Notes under the pieces: model-generated
Told to the model about the DNA's origin: nothing
Seen by the model: the letters and a program-made list of their open reading frames with translations, nothing else
Database searches by the model: none
Part shown: piece by piece, positions 35,004-43,779 of the stretch
Layout: the number at the start of each line of letters is the position of its first letter
How positions within the stretch are numbered: position 1 is the stretch's first letter
NCBI RefSeq assembly: GCF_004001065.1
Contig: NZ_BIML01000004.1
Location: 361,899 to 425,898, forward strand
Origin: Paenibacillus xylaniclasticus
Lineage (GTDB): Bacteria; Bacillota; Bacilli; Paenibacillales; Paenibacillaceae
Direction of reading: 5' to 3'
Length of the DNA: 64,000 bases
Program-made: the position numbers and the translations under genes

Positions 35004-36194
35004 ATGATCAGTTCAACAGTTACGAAGTCCAATTCTATAGAGGAGCTGCTGGCGCCGCTTGTACGGGATATGAAGCCATCGGGCATTCGCAAATTTTTTG
35101 AACTAGCTGCCGGTCAGTCGGATATGATTTCACTCGGCATTGGGGAGCCGGATTTCGTTACGCCTAAGCCAGTGCGCGACGCTGCTATTGCTGCGCTAGA
35201 AGAAGGACGTACGTCTTATACCTCGAATGCTGGTATGCCGGAGCTGCGCCAAGCAATCGCGGATTACGTCCAGCAAAGCTGGGGGGTGGGCTATGATCCG
35301 GATGACGAAGTGCTTGTTACGGTCGGCAGCAGCGAGGCAATTGATTTGGCGCTGCGAGCGCTTATTACGGCAGAAGATGAGATTCTAGTTCCTGTCCCTT
35401 GCTATATATCATATTCGCCCATTGCAGCAATTGGTTATGGCAAGCCGATTGAAGTAGAGACTGAAGCAAGCAACGGGTTCAAGCTGACGGCCGAAGCGCT
35501 GCAGCGTGCTATTACGCCCCGATCGAAGGTGTTGATCGTATCGTATCCGAACAATCCTACGGGAGCGACGATGACGTATGAGGATTGGCTACCGATTGCA
35601 CGAATAGTGGAAGAGCATAATCTTGTCGTCATTTCGGATGAAATTTATGCAGAGCTTACATATGACAGCAAGCATGTCAGCTTCGCCTCGCTTCCAGGCA
35701 TGAAGGAGCGTACGCTGCTCGTGAACGGCTTCTCCAAGGCGTTCGCAATGACTGGGTGGCGCGTCGGCTATGCTTGCGGACCGAAGCCAGTAATTGAGGC
35801 GATGTACAAAATCCATCAGTACACGATTATGTGTGCACCGATACTTGGTCAGATTGCGGCGTTAGAATCGCTGCGCATCGGGATGAAGGACATGCGAGCG
35901 ATGATCGACAGCTACGATATGCGGCGTAGACTTATCGTAGAAGGGTTCCGGCGCATCGGACTGCCGTGCCATGTGCCTTACGGCTCGTTCTATGCGTTTC
36001 CTTCTATTAAGCATACCGGACTAACATCGGAGCAATTCGCAGAGCGGCTGCTCAAAGAAGGTAAAGTCGTTACTGTGCCTGGGAGTGTGTTCGGTCGTGG
36101 CGGTGAAGGATATATTCGCTGCTCTTATGCAACCTCCGTCGAGCAGATTGAGGAAGCTCTCATACGAATCGAACGTTTTGTGCATACACTGTAA
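35004..36194 (+). CDS. PLP-dependent aminotransferase, probably alanine-forming
   Basis: This 396-residue class I/II (fold type I) aminotransferase has the start-domain pattern ISLGIGEPDFVTPKPVRDAA near residue 45 and SYPNNPTGATMTYEDW near 180. VISDEIYAELTYD near 205 carries the cofactor-contacting Asp and Tyr. NGFSKAFAMTGWRVGYACGP near 235 contains the PLP lysine. The conserved C-terminal Arg lies in the segment GYIRCSYATS. The ATG at 35004 has GGGGGAAAGG just upstream; an ATG at 34983 lies next to the terminator tail without a ribosome site. Sequence alone allows aspartate, aromatic or alanine specificity. The alanine-type T-box immediately upstream makes an AlaT-like role, making alanine from pyruvate, the best guess. 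Confidence 0.88.
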   Translation: MISSTVTKSNSIEELLAPLVRDMKPSGIRKFFELAAGQSDMISLGIGEPDFVTPKPVRDAAIAALEEGRTSYTSNAGMPELRQAIADYVQQSWGVGYDPDDEVLVTVGSSEAIDLALRALITAEDEILVPVPCYISYSPIAAIGYGKPIEVETEASNGFKLTAEALQRAITPRSKVLIVSYPNNPTGATMTYEDWLPIARIVEEHNLVVISDEIYAELTYDSKHVSFASLPGMKERTLLVNGFSKAFAMTGWRVGYACGPKPVIEAMYKIHQYTIMCAPILGQIAALESLRIGMKDMRAMIDSYDMRRRLIVEGFRRIGLPCHVPYGSFYAFPSIKHTGLTSEQFAERLLKEGKVVTVPGSVFGRGGEGYIRCSYATSVEQIEEALIRIERFVHTL

Positions 36195-36295
36195 AGCTGT
36201 ATGATGCTGGACGTTCGGTGTGACAATAAGCGAAACATTCTATGGTCACGCTGATTAGTACGGCAGTATGGCAGGTGACGACAGGAGGAATCGCG

Positions 36296-36874
36296 TTGAA
36301 TCGGAAGCAGGATCGTGTTCCGTTCGGGTACGAGCCGGCTGCAGAGCCGCGCAATGGAACGCTCGTCTATTATGATTGGTTCGAAGAGACGAGTGATGCG
36401 GAGCTTGAAATAGCCGCTGAGGCGGCAGCAAACCTATCGTTCCGTACATTGGTGCTGTACCCGCTTCATGAGGCAACTGCGAAACGGATGATGAAGCAGC
36501 CGATTAGTCCCTACTATAAAAGAATGGATAAGCTGCATGACTGGCGCCGTTCACAGGTGCGCACGAATATTCGAATCGATGGACTTGAAGGGAAACGAAA
36601 AAAATATACGCCGATCGACAGTGCATTCCGCCATCTTATCGAAACGTATGGCTCACCGTTGTTTCTTTACTTAACACCGAGCATGGCGAATCTGATCGCA
36701 AGCTTCGACTCATTCGAATCCTGGATTATCCGTATTCGGCTGTTGCTAGCCTCTGAACCGTCTGCTAGGGAACTTCACCCGAGGCTCGCTGCCTTCGCAC
36801 ATCGTTGGGATGTGTATGACAGCGGAGGTCGAAAAGCACCTCAAGTCCGAAGAAGAATACAATATTTTGACTAA
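36296..36874 (+). CDS. Hypothetical protein, possible nucleotide/phosphatase-free conserved Paenibacillus protein
   Basis: I do not recognise this 192-residue protein. It is soluble and basic, with no signal peptide or membrane segment. Notable stretches are LVYYDWFEETSDAELEIAAE near residue 25, ATAKRMMKQPISPYYKRMDK near 65, and YGSPLFLYLTPSMANLIASF near 120. The TTG start at 36296 is supported by ACAGGAGGAA six bases upstream; the frame is open from 36242 but without a ribosome site. It lies between the aminotransferase and a c-di-AMP riboswitch and is probably not co-transcribed with the carbonic anhydrase downstream. No function can be assigned. Confidence 0.6.
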   Translation: MNRKQDRVPFGYEPAAEPRNGTLVYYDWFEETSDAELEIAAEAAANLSFRTLVLYPLHEATAKRMMKQPISPYYKRMDKLHDWRRSQVRTNIRIDGLEGKRKKYTPIDSAFRHLIETYGSPLFLYLTPSMANLIASFDSFESWIIRIRLLLASEPSARELHPRLAAFAHRWDVYDSGGRKAPQVRRRIQYFD

Positions 36875-36896
36875 TGGAATGGTTGTAACGTACAAT
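36867..36896 (+). promoter_or_regulatory. Promoter of the c-di-AMP riboswitch transcript
   Basis: TTGACT at 36867-36872 overlaps the last codons of the preceding gene, and TACAAT at 36891-36896 follows after 18 bases. The expected start is near 36903, just before the first helix of the riboswitch. Confidence 0.5.
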
Positions 36897-36902
36897 GTTA
36901 TT

Positions 36903-37090
36903 ACGCTTAATTGTCGGCCGCATGCTGATAAGCGGGGGAACCAGTCATTTTGGGGCGAATCGACGGACATCTTGTCTGTGTAGGGGACCATCTTACCCGA
37001 GCCCGTCAGCTAACCTCGTCAGCGATGGATGGGTCTTGCATTGTAACGATTTAGCATCCTAAGACCCTATGCTTATAGGGTCTTTTTTGC
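36903..37090 (+). ncRNA. ydaO/yuaA-class c-di-AMP riboswitch with terminator
   Basis: The landmarks of the ydaO motif are present in order. CGCTTAATTG at about 36904 pairs with ATAAGCG, then GGGGGAACCA at 36933-36942. GGGGCGAATC follows at 36952-36961, then TAGGGGACCA at 36981. The highly conserved 3-prime segment CCCGAGCCCGTCAGCTAACC begins at 36996 and continues with TCGTCAGCG. A perfect terminator (37061-37070 with 37075-37084, T6 tail) follows. In known members, c-di-AMP binding promotes termination. The gene controlled here is the beta-carbonic anhydrase at 37139. Confidence 0.88.
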
Positions 37091-37138
37091 GTTCTTTCGG
37101 ACCCCTCCGATTCATCAACTAAGGGAGAGTGAAGCCGA

Positions 37139-37747
37139 ATGATTAGCGAAATGTTAGCCTTCAATGAGCAGTTCGTGCGAAACAAGAAGTATCAATCTTA
37201 CGTAACCGATAAATATCCCGATAAGAAGCTTGCCATTCTGACCTGTATGGATACGCGGCTCGTCGAGCTGCTGCCTAAGGCGCTCAATCTTCGAAACGGG
37301 GATGCGAAAATTATTAAAAATGCAGGCGCGGTGCTGACACAGCCTTTCGGCAGCGCCATGAGAAGCTTGCTGATCGCTATTCATGATATGGATGTGCAAG
37401 AGGTGCTGGTTATCGGTCATCACGGCTGCGGCATGACGAACTTGGATGCGGATGCGATGATTAAGAAGTTTCTCGAGAACGGAATTTCGGAAGAGGTACT
37501 TATGACGCTTGAAAATTCTGGGATTAAGATGAACCGTTTTCTCAAAGGCTTCGAGTCAGCGGAGGAAGGCGTAATGCACAGCGTCAACATGATTCGTAAG
37601 CATCCGCTTGTACCGGCGTATATTCCTGTACATGGGTTGATCATGGATCCGACGACGGGTCAGCTGGAGCTAATTCATGACGGGTATAAGGCCCGCGATC
37701 TTAAGCAGGAACAGGTAAGAAGGCTTCCTGTTGTTCCATACGATTAA
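37139..37747 (+). CDS. Beta-class carbonic anhydrase
   Basis: This 202-residue zinc enzyme interconverts CO2 and bicarbonate. The zinc ligands are visible as Cys and the Asp/Arg dyad in LTCMDTRLVELL near residue 35, and His and Cys in VIGHHGCGM near 92-100. The intervening IIKNAGAVLT near 60 is also conserved. It belongs to the short bacterial YtiB-like group rather than the plant-type group. The ATG follows AAGGGAGAG. A c-di-AMP riboswitch with a terminator precedes it, so its expression should fall when c-di-AMP rises. An MFS transporter follows in the same direction. Confidence 0.92.
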   Translation: MISEMLAFNEQFVRNKKYQSYVTDKYPDKKLAILTCMDTRLVELLPKALNLRNGDAKIIKNAGAVLTQPFGSAMRSLLIAIHDMDVQEVLVIGHHGCGMTNLDADAMIKKFLENGISEEVLMTLENSGIKMNRFLKGFESAEEGVMHSVNMIRKHPLVPAYIPVHGLIMDPTTGQLELIHDGYKARDLKQEQVRRLPVVPYD

Positions 37748-37804
37748 CGATTGGATTTGACGAATTGATTCATGGTTCAGCGGGAAATGGGGAAACTATC
37801 CCGT

Positions 37805-39034
37805 ATGAACAACCTTTCACTCTTGAAGAGTTCCGGCTCGTTCCGGGACGGCACACAACGTAAATTATTGTTAAGCGCCGGCATCAGCTGGCTGTTCGAT
37901 GCGATGGATGTCGGCATGCTGTCGTTCATCGTTGCGGCACTTAAAGTCGAGTGGGAGCTCAGTGCGCAGCAGATCGGATTGTTGACGGCGACGAATTCCA
38001 TCGGCATGGCAGCCGGCGCCGCCGCTGCTGGTGTACTGGCGGATCGTTACGGACGGCGGGCTATTCTGCTGTGGACGCTCCTTATTTTCTCGTTCGCAAC
38101 CGGATTGTCCGCCCTTGCGGGCAGCTTCGTCGTTCTGCTCGCGCTGCGCTTCTTAGCTGGCTTCGGACTCGGCGGCGAGCTGCCCGTTGCTTCGACGCTC
38201 GTATCCGAGTCGGTCGCGCCTGCTGACCGAGGCCGCGCCGTTGTGCTGCTTGAAAGCTTCTGGGCAGGCGGGTGGATCGTATCGGCGATTATCGCATATT
38301 TCGTCATACCTGAATATGGCTGGCGAATCGGCTTCGCGATCGGCATCATTCCAGCGGTGTATGCCATATATCTTCGCAGGGCGATTCGTGATCCGAAGCG
38401 GTTCACGGAGAAGCGTGACGTCGCGATGTCGTACGGCAAGCGGCTTCTCTCGATCTGGCAAGCAGAGCACCGAAGATCGACATTGATGCTGTGGGTGCTA
38501 TGGTTTACGGTTGTGCTGTCCTATTACGGCATGTTTTTGTGGCTCCCGACGGTGATGGTGCTCAAAGGCTTTGATCTGGTAAAAAGCTTCCAGTATGTTC
38601 TCATTATGACGATAGCCCAACTGCCTGGTTACTTCACGGCTGCCTATCTGATCGAGCGAGCAGGTCGGAAGTTCGTGCTGATCCTCTATTTGCTGCTCAC
38701 GGCCGTATGTGCGATTCTGTTCGGCAGCGCTGAAACGACAGCTATGCTAATCGGCTCTGGGATCGGATTATCGTTCTTTAATCTCGGTGCGTGGGGGGCG
38801 ATGTATGCGTACACGCCGGAGCTGTATCCAACGGCGATCCGTTCAACGGGCGTGGGCATGGCAGCCTCGTTCGGTCGTGTTGGCGGCATTATCGGTCCAT
38901 ACCTGGCTGGCTGGCTCGTGGCGAATAATACGGCTATAAGTGCGATTTTTGCGATTTTCTTCATCACGATACTAGTCGGCGCTGCGGCAGTGCTGATGCT
39001 CGGCAAAGAAACGAAAGGGCTTGAGCTCGATTAG
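37805..39034 (+). CDS. MFS transporter, sugar/aromatic-acid type
   Basis: This 409-residue protein has 12 membrane segments of the major facilitator superfamily. The N-terminal segment has the pattern FDAMDVGMLSFIVAAL near residue 30, and motif A is GVLADRYGRRAILLW near 80. LAGFGLGGELPVASTLVSE lies near 115, and ELYPTAIRSTGVGMAASFGR near 345 is the typical C-half motif of sugar porters, AAHS aromatic-acid transporters and SV2-like proteins. A niacin or aromatic-acid substrate would fit but is not determined. The start is uncertain: ATG at 37772 and 37787 lie in the same frame. ATG at 37805, after GGGGAAACTATCCCGT, puts the usual short N-terminus before the first helix. Confidence 0.87.
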   Translation: MNNLSLLKSSGSFRDGTQRKLLLSAGISWLFDAMDVGMLSFIVAALKVEWELSAQQIGLLTATNSIGMAAGAAAAGVLADRYGRRAILLWTLLIFSFATGLSALAGSFVVLLALRFLAGFGLGGELPVASTLVSESVAPADRGRAVVLLESFWAGGWIVSAIIAYFVIPEYGWRIGFAIGIIPAVYAIYLRRAIRDPKRFTEKRDVAMSYGKRLLSIWQAEHRRSTLMLWVLWFTVVLSYYGMFLWLPTVMVLKGFDLVKSFQYVLIMTIAQLPGYFTAAYLIERAGRKFVLILYLLLTAVCAILFGSAETTAMLIGSGIGLSFFNLGAWGAMYAYTPELYPTAIRSTGVGMAASFGRVGGIIGPYLAGWLVANNTAISAIFAIFFITILVGAAAVLMLGKETKGLELD

Positions 39035-39114
39035 CGATAAAATGAGGCGTCAGCGGGCACGATATAATCGCCGGACTTTCACTTATTTGAACTAAACGAT
39101 CGGGAGGTGTGGCG

Positions 39115-39261
39115 ATGGGCCGCAGCAAAAACCGTACGCTGGAAGGCAAGCAGCACGCATTACAGGTCAGCAGTCAGCAGGCTGAAGATAATTTGGCCGC
39201 GACGACAGAAGTTCATCGGAATCAGAAGGGGCAGTTACCGAACAAGCCTTCTACGGGCTGA
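39115..39261 (+). CDS. Small hydrophilic protein (48 residues)
   Basis: A short frame begins with ATG seven bases after GGGAGGTG and ends at TGA 39259-39261. The product starts MGRSKNRTLEGKQHALQ and is rich in Gln, Asn, Ser and Lys, with no hydrophobic segment. The strong ribosome site and the terminator 25 bases downstream support a real gene. The composition resembles small spore-core or spore-associated proteins of Bacillales, but I cannot match it to a named family. Confidence 0.55.
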   Translation: MGRSKNRTLEGKQHALQVSSQQAEDNLAATTEVHRNQKGQLPNKPSTG

Positions 39262-39285
39262 CTGCTTATATGAATTGGTTGTCAA

Positions 39286-39324
39286 AAAGGACATGTAGGC
39301 TTCATTGAAGCCTGCATGTCCTTT
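39286..39324. terminator. Bidirectional terminator
   Basis: AAAGGACATG at 39286-39295 pairs with CATGTCCTTT at 39315-39324, with an inner AGGCTTCA/TGAAGCCT stem. It separates the small protein gene from the converging trhO gene. Confidence 0.85.
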
Positions 39325-39330
39325 AATCGT

Positions 39331-40227
39331 TTAACCAGCCGTTATATGCTCTTCACATTCGGCCGAGCAGTAACCGTGATGAATATCGTCGCACGCTTCG
39401 CATACGAGATGCTGGCGATGACACGTGTCATCGGCGCAGTTAATGTACGTTTCTGCCGGGCCGCCGCAATGGTAGCATTTGCCGACAACGACCTGCTCGT
39501 CTGTCCGATTGATCGGCACGGAGATCCGTTCATCGAATACGTAGCATTTGCCGTCCCACAGATGGCCTTTCACGACAGGATCTTTGCCGTACGTCACGAT
39601 ACCTCCATCGAGCTGGTAGACGTTCGGAAATCCTTCGTTAATGAGCACGCCCGTCAGCTTCTCACAACGGATGCCGCCTGTACAATAGGTCAGAATCGGC
39701 CGGTCGCGGTATTCTTCGTTCATATTGTTGCGAATCCATTCCGGAAATTCCTTGAATGTAGCGAGGTTTGGACGAATCGCGCCGCGGAAATGTCCCAGGT
39801 CGAACTCATAGTCGCTGCGTCCGTCGAGAATAATGACATCGTCACGCTGCAGCATTTCGTGGAATTCGACCGGAGATAGACGTTTGCCGCTTACCTTGTT
39901 CGGGTCGAGCTCCTTCTCATAACGAAGGGTGACGAGCTCCTTCTTGTGACGAACGAACATTTTGCGGAATGTATGGTCTTCTGCCTCATCGATCTTGAAC
40001 ACCATATCGGCGAACAGAGGGTTCGAGTGCATATGACGCATATAAGCCTCGGTCTGCTCGATCGTACCGGATACCGTGCCGTTAATGCCTTCGGATGCAA
40101 TCAGAATGCGGCCTTTAAGTCCAAGCTCTTTGCAAAATGTGAGATGCTCCGCCGTAAATTGCTCCGGATCGGGAATAGGCACAAATTTATAATAGAGAAG
40201 AACTTGAAAGGGAAGTCGGCTTGTCAT
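39331..40227 (-). CDS. trhO: tRNA uridine(34) hydroxylase, rhodanese-like (TrhO)
   Basis: This 298-residue protein of the TrhO/YceA/YbfQ family performs oxygen-dependent hydroxylation of uridine 34 in certain tRNAs. The N-terminal ferredoxin-like domain contains the segment ISSEG-like [13 protein letters not shown] near residue 40. The central rhodanese domain has [20 protein letters not shown] near 155 and the active-site loop [15 protein letters not shown] near 195, with Cys in the first part. The C-terminal domain carries several CxxC-type pairs ([38 protein letters not shown]) that may bind metal. Such a Cys-rich tail is common in Gram-positive members. AAGGAACG precedes the ATG. It is a single-gene unit ending at a shared terminator. 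Confidence 0.92.
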   Translation of the reverse strand: MTSRLPFQVLLYYKFVPIPDPEQFTAEHLTFCKELGLKGRILIASEGINGTVSGTIEQTEAYMRHMHSNPLFADMVFKIDEAEDHTFRKMFVRHKKELVTLRYEKELDPNKVSGKRLSPVEFHEMLQRDDVIILDGRSDYEFDLGHFRGAIRPNLATFKEFPEWIRNNMNEEYRDRPILTYCTGGIRCEKLTGVLINEGFPNVYQLDGGIVTYGKDPVVKGHLWDGKCYVFDERISVPINRTDEQVVVGKCYHCGGPAETYINCADDTCHRQHLVCEACDDIHHGYCSAECEEHITAG

Positions 40228-40470
40228 GATCTATCGTTCCTTTCTACCTATATGGAAGCGGTAGAGAGCCTGCTTATCCCTCTACCGCAATAATTCAACG
40301 TTATTAAATCTGATAGTCAATCATAGAAGATTGCATCCGCAAAGTCAATATGAATCATATGACAGCAGTTAGCGCCAACGACATATATACACTGTAAGCA
40401 TTGCTAATCTTCGTATGGTCGCTCATACTACAGAAGATAAAGGACGAGTATGGAAGGCAAGGAGTATCGA

Positions 40471-41055
40471 ATGAAAAGCTTACTTGTAACCGGCTACCGG
40501 GCTCATGAGCTCGGCATATACGATCAGAAGCATAAAGGAATCCCGTATATCCGAAAGGCGATCGCTTCGAGACTTATTCCGTTACTTGAAGAAGGATTAG
40601 AGTGGATCGTAACACCTGGCCAATACGGAGTTGACCTATGGGCATGCGAGGCTGTCATCGAGCTGAAACAGCACTATCCTCAGTTAAAGCTATCGATCAT
40701 AACGGCTTATATGAACCCGGAAGAGAAATGGAAGGAAGAGAAACAAAACTATTATCGCAGTATTGTGGCCCAAATCGATTATTATGGCATCGTTAGCAAG
40801 CAGCCCTATCAGGGCGTATGGCAGTTAACGGCAAGGGACGAGCTGCTGCTGCGCCGGACCGATGGCATTCTGCTATTCTATGATGAGGATGCAGGCGAAG
40901 CCAGCCCGAAGTTTATGAAGGAACGGGCGCTTAGACGGCATGAGGAGGACGGTTACCTATTCATGACATTAACTGCGGAAGATGTCCAGGCGATCGCAGA
41001 CGAAGAGTTGAGAGACTATGATGAGCATTACGTGGAACATTCGTTAGACGGATAA
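40471..41055 (+). CDS. ypsA: YpsA-like DUF1273/SLOG-family protein
   Basis: This 194-residue protein is of the YpsA family (DUF1273), a Rossmann-like SLOG nucleotide-ligand-binding fold. YpsA affects cell division or stress resistance in B. subtilis and S. aureus. The start MKSLLVTGYRAHELGIY and WIVTPGQYGVDLWACEAVIEL near residue 50 are diagnostic, as is TARDELLLRRTDGILLFYDED near 125. The frame begins at 40450, but the ATG at 40471 follows AGGCAAGGAG and gives the usual N-terminus. Monocistronic as far as can be seen, followed 129 bases later by the IMP dehydrogenase gene. Confidence 0.88.
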   Translation: MKSLLVTGYRAHELGIYDQKHKGIPYIRKAIASRLIPLLEEGLEWIVTPGQYGVDLWACEAVIELKQHYPQLKLSIITAYMNPEEKWKEEKQNYYRSIVAQIDYYGIVSKQPYQGVWQLTARDELLLRRTDGILLFYDEDAGEASPKFMKERALRRHEEDGYLFMTLTAEDVQAIADEELRDYDEHYVEHSLDG

Positions 41056-41184
41056 CGATGCGGCTGTACTAAAGTTGTCGCCGCCGTAATTTCAAATTGA
41101 CAGGTGAATGGACAATCTGTTATCTTATTTGAAATTATTATTCGAGATTCCAAGCAAATATTATTCGAAGAGGAGTGGAGAACA

Positions 41185-42684
41185 TTGGCACACTATTATC
41201 TAGAACCGTCTCGTACGTTCAGCGAATTTCTTCTAATTCCGAACCTGACGACAAAGGAATGTACCCCGGGTAACGTATCTTTAAAGACCCCAATTACAAA
41301 GTATAAGAAAGGCGAGCAGCCGGATATTACGCTTAATATACCGTTCTCATCTGCAGTCATGCAGTCTGTCTCTGACCATAACATGGCGACGGCACTGGCT
41401 CGATGCGGCGGTATTTCTTTTATTTTTGGCTCCCAAACGATTGAGGAGCAAGCGGCGATGGTACGCAAGGTTAAGGAATACAAAGCAGGCTTCGTTGTCA
41501 GTCGATCGAATTTGAAGCCGGAGCAGACGCTGCGCGATGTACTTCGCTTGAGGGAGGAGAATGGACACTCGACCGTCGCGATTACGGAAGACGGCACATC
41601 GAGCGGCAAGCTGCTCGGCATCGTTACGAGTCGAGATTACCGCCTCAGCCGTGATTCGCTCGATAAGCCGATCCGCGAGTTTATGACGCCATTCTCGCAG
41701 CTGATTTATGGACAAGCGGGCATCACTTTGCCGGAAGCGAACAATCTAATCTGGGACAACAAGCTGAATTGTCTGCCAATCGTTGATGAGAAGCAGCATC
41801 TGCAGCATCTCGTATTCCGTAAAGACTATGATGCCGATAAGGAAAATCCGCTCGGACTGCTCGACAGCAATAAGCGGTATATCGTCGGCGCGGGCATTAA
41901 TACGAGAGATTTTCAAGAGCGTGTTCCGGCATTGGTTGAAGCAGGCGTTGACATTCTCGTCATCGACTCATCGGATGGGTATACAGAATATCAATATGAT
42001 ACGGTCAAATGGGTAAAACAAAACTTTGACGTCAAAATTGGAGCCGGTAATGTCGTTGACCGTGAGGGCTTCCTGTATCTTGTCGAAGCTGGCGCGGACT
42101 TTGTTAAGGTTGGCATCGGCGGCGGTTCGATCTGTATTACGCGCGAACAGAAGGGGATCGGGCGGGGACAAGCGTCGGCCGTTATCGAAGTGGCGGAGGC
42201 GCGTCAGCAATATTATGAAGAAACAGGTATCTATGTTCCGATTTGCTCTGATGGCGGCATCGTGCACGACTACCATATTACGCTGGCACTTGCAATGGGG
42301 GCTGATTTCGTCATGATGGGCCGTTATTTCGCGCGGTTCGACGAGAGTCCAACGAAGAAGCTGAAGGTCGGCAACAACTTCGTGAAGGAGTTCTGGGGCG
42401 AAGGCTCGAACCGTGCGCGCAACTGGCAGCGTTATGATACAGGCGGCAAGCAAGGGCTTGTATTCGAGGAAGGCGTCGATTCGTACGTTCCTTATGCGGG
42501 TTCGCTCAAGGAGAACCTGGATAAGACGATCAGCAAAATCAAATCGACCATGTGCAACTGCGGAGCGCTGACGATCGAACAGCTTCAGCGTACAGCGCGC
42601 ATTACGCTCGTCTCCGCAACAAGCCTGGTTGAAGGTGGAGCACATGACGTCATGCTGAAGGACAGCACGTTGTCTGGTGAATAA
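41185..42684 (+). CDS. IMP dehydrogenase, Tritrichomonas-type
   Basis: This 499-residue NAD-dependent enzyme converts IMP to XMP in GMP synthesis. The barrel carries the catalytic Cys in [19 protein letters not shown] near residue 320; most IMPDHs have SICTTR. The flap has the sequence YWGEG-like [16 protein letters not shown] near 415. Two CBS-like segments are inserted near residues 95-220 ([29 protein letters not shown]). The whole C-terminal half, including [12 protein letters not shown] and [15 protein letters not shown], resembles the well-studied Tritrichomonas foetus enzyme more than classical GuaB. The TTG start follows AGGAG by nine bases; the frame is open to 41104 without support. 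A second, ordinary guaB is likely elsewhere in the genome. Confidence 0.92.
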   Translation: MAHYYLEPSRTFSEFLLIPNLTTKECTPGNVSLKTPITKYKKGEQPDITLNIPFSSAVMQSVSDHNMATALARCGGISFIFGSQTIEEQAAMVRKVKEYKAGFVVSRSNLKPEQTLRDVLRLREENGHSTVAITEDGTSSGKLLGIVTSRDYRLSRDSLDKPIREFMTPFSQLIYGQAGITLPEANNLIWDNKLNCLPIVDEKQHLQHLVFRKDYDADKENPLGLLDSNKRYIVGAGINTRDFQERVPALVEAGVDILVIDSSDGYTEYQYDTVKWVKQNFDVKIGAGNVVDREGFLYLVEAGADFVKVGIGGGSICITREQKGIGRGQASAVIEVAEARQQYYEETGIYVPICSDGGIVHDYHITLALAMGADFVMMGRYFARFDESPTKKLKVGNNFVKEFWGEGSNRARNWQRYDTGGKQGLVFEEGVDSYVPYAGSLKENLDKTISKIKSTMCNCGALTIEQLQRTARITLVSATSLVEGGAHDVMLKDSTLSGE

Positions 42685-42709
42685 CTGAAGTTTTAACTTT
42701 TCTGTTACA

Positions 42710-42752
42710 AAGGCTGCCAGTCCCCGTCATAAACGGGCTTCCGGGCAGCCTT
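42710..42752 (+). terminator. Terminator after the IMP dehydrogenase gene
   Basis: AAGGCTGCC pairs with GGGCAGCCTT across an inner CCCGT/ACGGG stem, followed by ATTAGTT. The T-run is weak but the stem is strong. Confidence 0.65.
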
Positions 42753-42826
42753 ATTAGTTGGTTCGCTTGGTCAACGTATGTTATCATGATAGTTAAGGAA
42801 AACTATCGAGCACAGCTGAGCAATTT

Positions 42827-43648
42827 TTGGAGGGGTTTGTCATCACTAACGTCCTATTGAATAACGCTATGGTCATGCTTGAACAAACAAGCCGAACTTT
42901 TTATATTCCGATCAGCAGACTAGTGCCGGGCTTGCGCGAAGCGGTTACGTCCGGATATTTGGCTATGCGGGCCATAGATGAAATTGAAGATCATGAGGAG
43001 CTTGCAGACGATCGTAAAGTGGAGCTGCTAACCGGTGTACGCGATGCGCTTCACAGCAGCCAGCCGGTCGAAAAGACTGCAAAGCTGCTTAGAACGGCCG
43101 ACTGCGGACTTCCCGCCGTATCGACGCAGCTGGACGATTGGCTGTCGCTTTGCCCGCCGACTGCGGCGCCGATTATAATGAAATACACGGCCATGATGTC
43201 TGAGCAGATGTCCGAGTGGGTCGTCACAGGGTGGAGCATTAAGACCGAAGAGGATCTGGATCGTTATACATACAGTGTCGCCGGCATGGTAGGTGAGATG
43301 CTGTCTGAGCTATGGCAATGGTATGACGGTACAGTATCGGATATGAAGAAGGCGGTTGCATTCGGCCGCGGTCTACAGGCTGTTAACATTATGCGCAACC
43401 GCGAAGAGGATTTGAAGCGGGGCGTTGATTTTTTCCCAGACGGCTGGAGCTTTAAGGATATGCTGCAGTATACGAGACGCAATTTGAAGCTGGCAGACGA
43501 CTACATCGCGGAGCTGAAGGAAGGCCCGGCGATGCGTTTCTGCAAAATTCCGCTTGCCCTCGCTCATGCGACGACCAAACTGCTGGCGGCTGGAGGCAAT
43601 AAACTGACCCGTGCAGCGGTATTAAAGATTGTTGGACAATTGAATTAA
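42827..43648 (+). CDS. Phytoene/squalene synthase-family protein
   Basis: This 273-residue protein is of the trans-isoprenyl diphosphate head-to-head synthase family. The first Asp-rich motif is AMRAIDEIEDHEE near residue 47-59. The second is the segment NIMRNREEDLKRGVDFFPDGW near 190, where the usual NxxRDxxED is NxxRNREED. Between them lies QTSRTFYIPISRLVPGLREA near 19, typical of the family. It may couple farnesyl or geranylgeranyl diphosphates to squalene-like or carotenoid precursors. No further terpenoid genes are adjacent. The start is unclear: TTG at 42827 gives the longest frame, yet a GGAGGGG lies inside its first codons, suggesting a start near 42840-42857 where no standard ATG exists before 42869. 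Confidence 0.78.
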   Translation: MEGFVITNVLLNNAMVMLEQTSRTFYIPISRLVPGLREAVTSGYLAMRAIDEIEDHEELADDRKVELLTGVRDALHSSQPVEKTAKLLRTADCGLPAVSTQLDDWLSLCPPTAAPIIMKYTAMMSEQMSEWVVTGWSIKTEEDLDRYTYSVAGMVGEMLSELWQWYDGTVSDMKKAVAFGRGLQAVNIMRNREEDLKRGVDFFPDGWSFKDMLQYTRRNLKLADDYIAELKEGPAMRFCKIPLALAHATTKLLAAGGNKLTRAAVLKIVGQLN

Positions 43649-43665
43649 CTATAACCAGCAGGACG

Positions 43666-43700
43666 AAGCCGCGTAGTTGAACGCGGCTTTTTGTTTTTTT
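43666..43700 (+). terminator. Terminator
   Basis: AAGCCGCG at 43666-43673 pairs with CGCGGCTT at 43682-43689, followed by TTTGTTTTTTT. Confidence 0.85.
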
Positions 43701-43779
43701 AAAGATATTGTAAAAAATTGAAATATATTATAGTATATAAAAGTAAGTAGGTGTAGATAGATTAGTTGGAGGGATGACC

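Noticed and set aside
37777..39006. Long open frames on the opposite strand of the MFS transporter gene
   Set aside because: They follow from the codon bias of the real gene, lack ribosome sites and show no family pattern.
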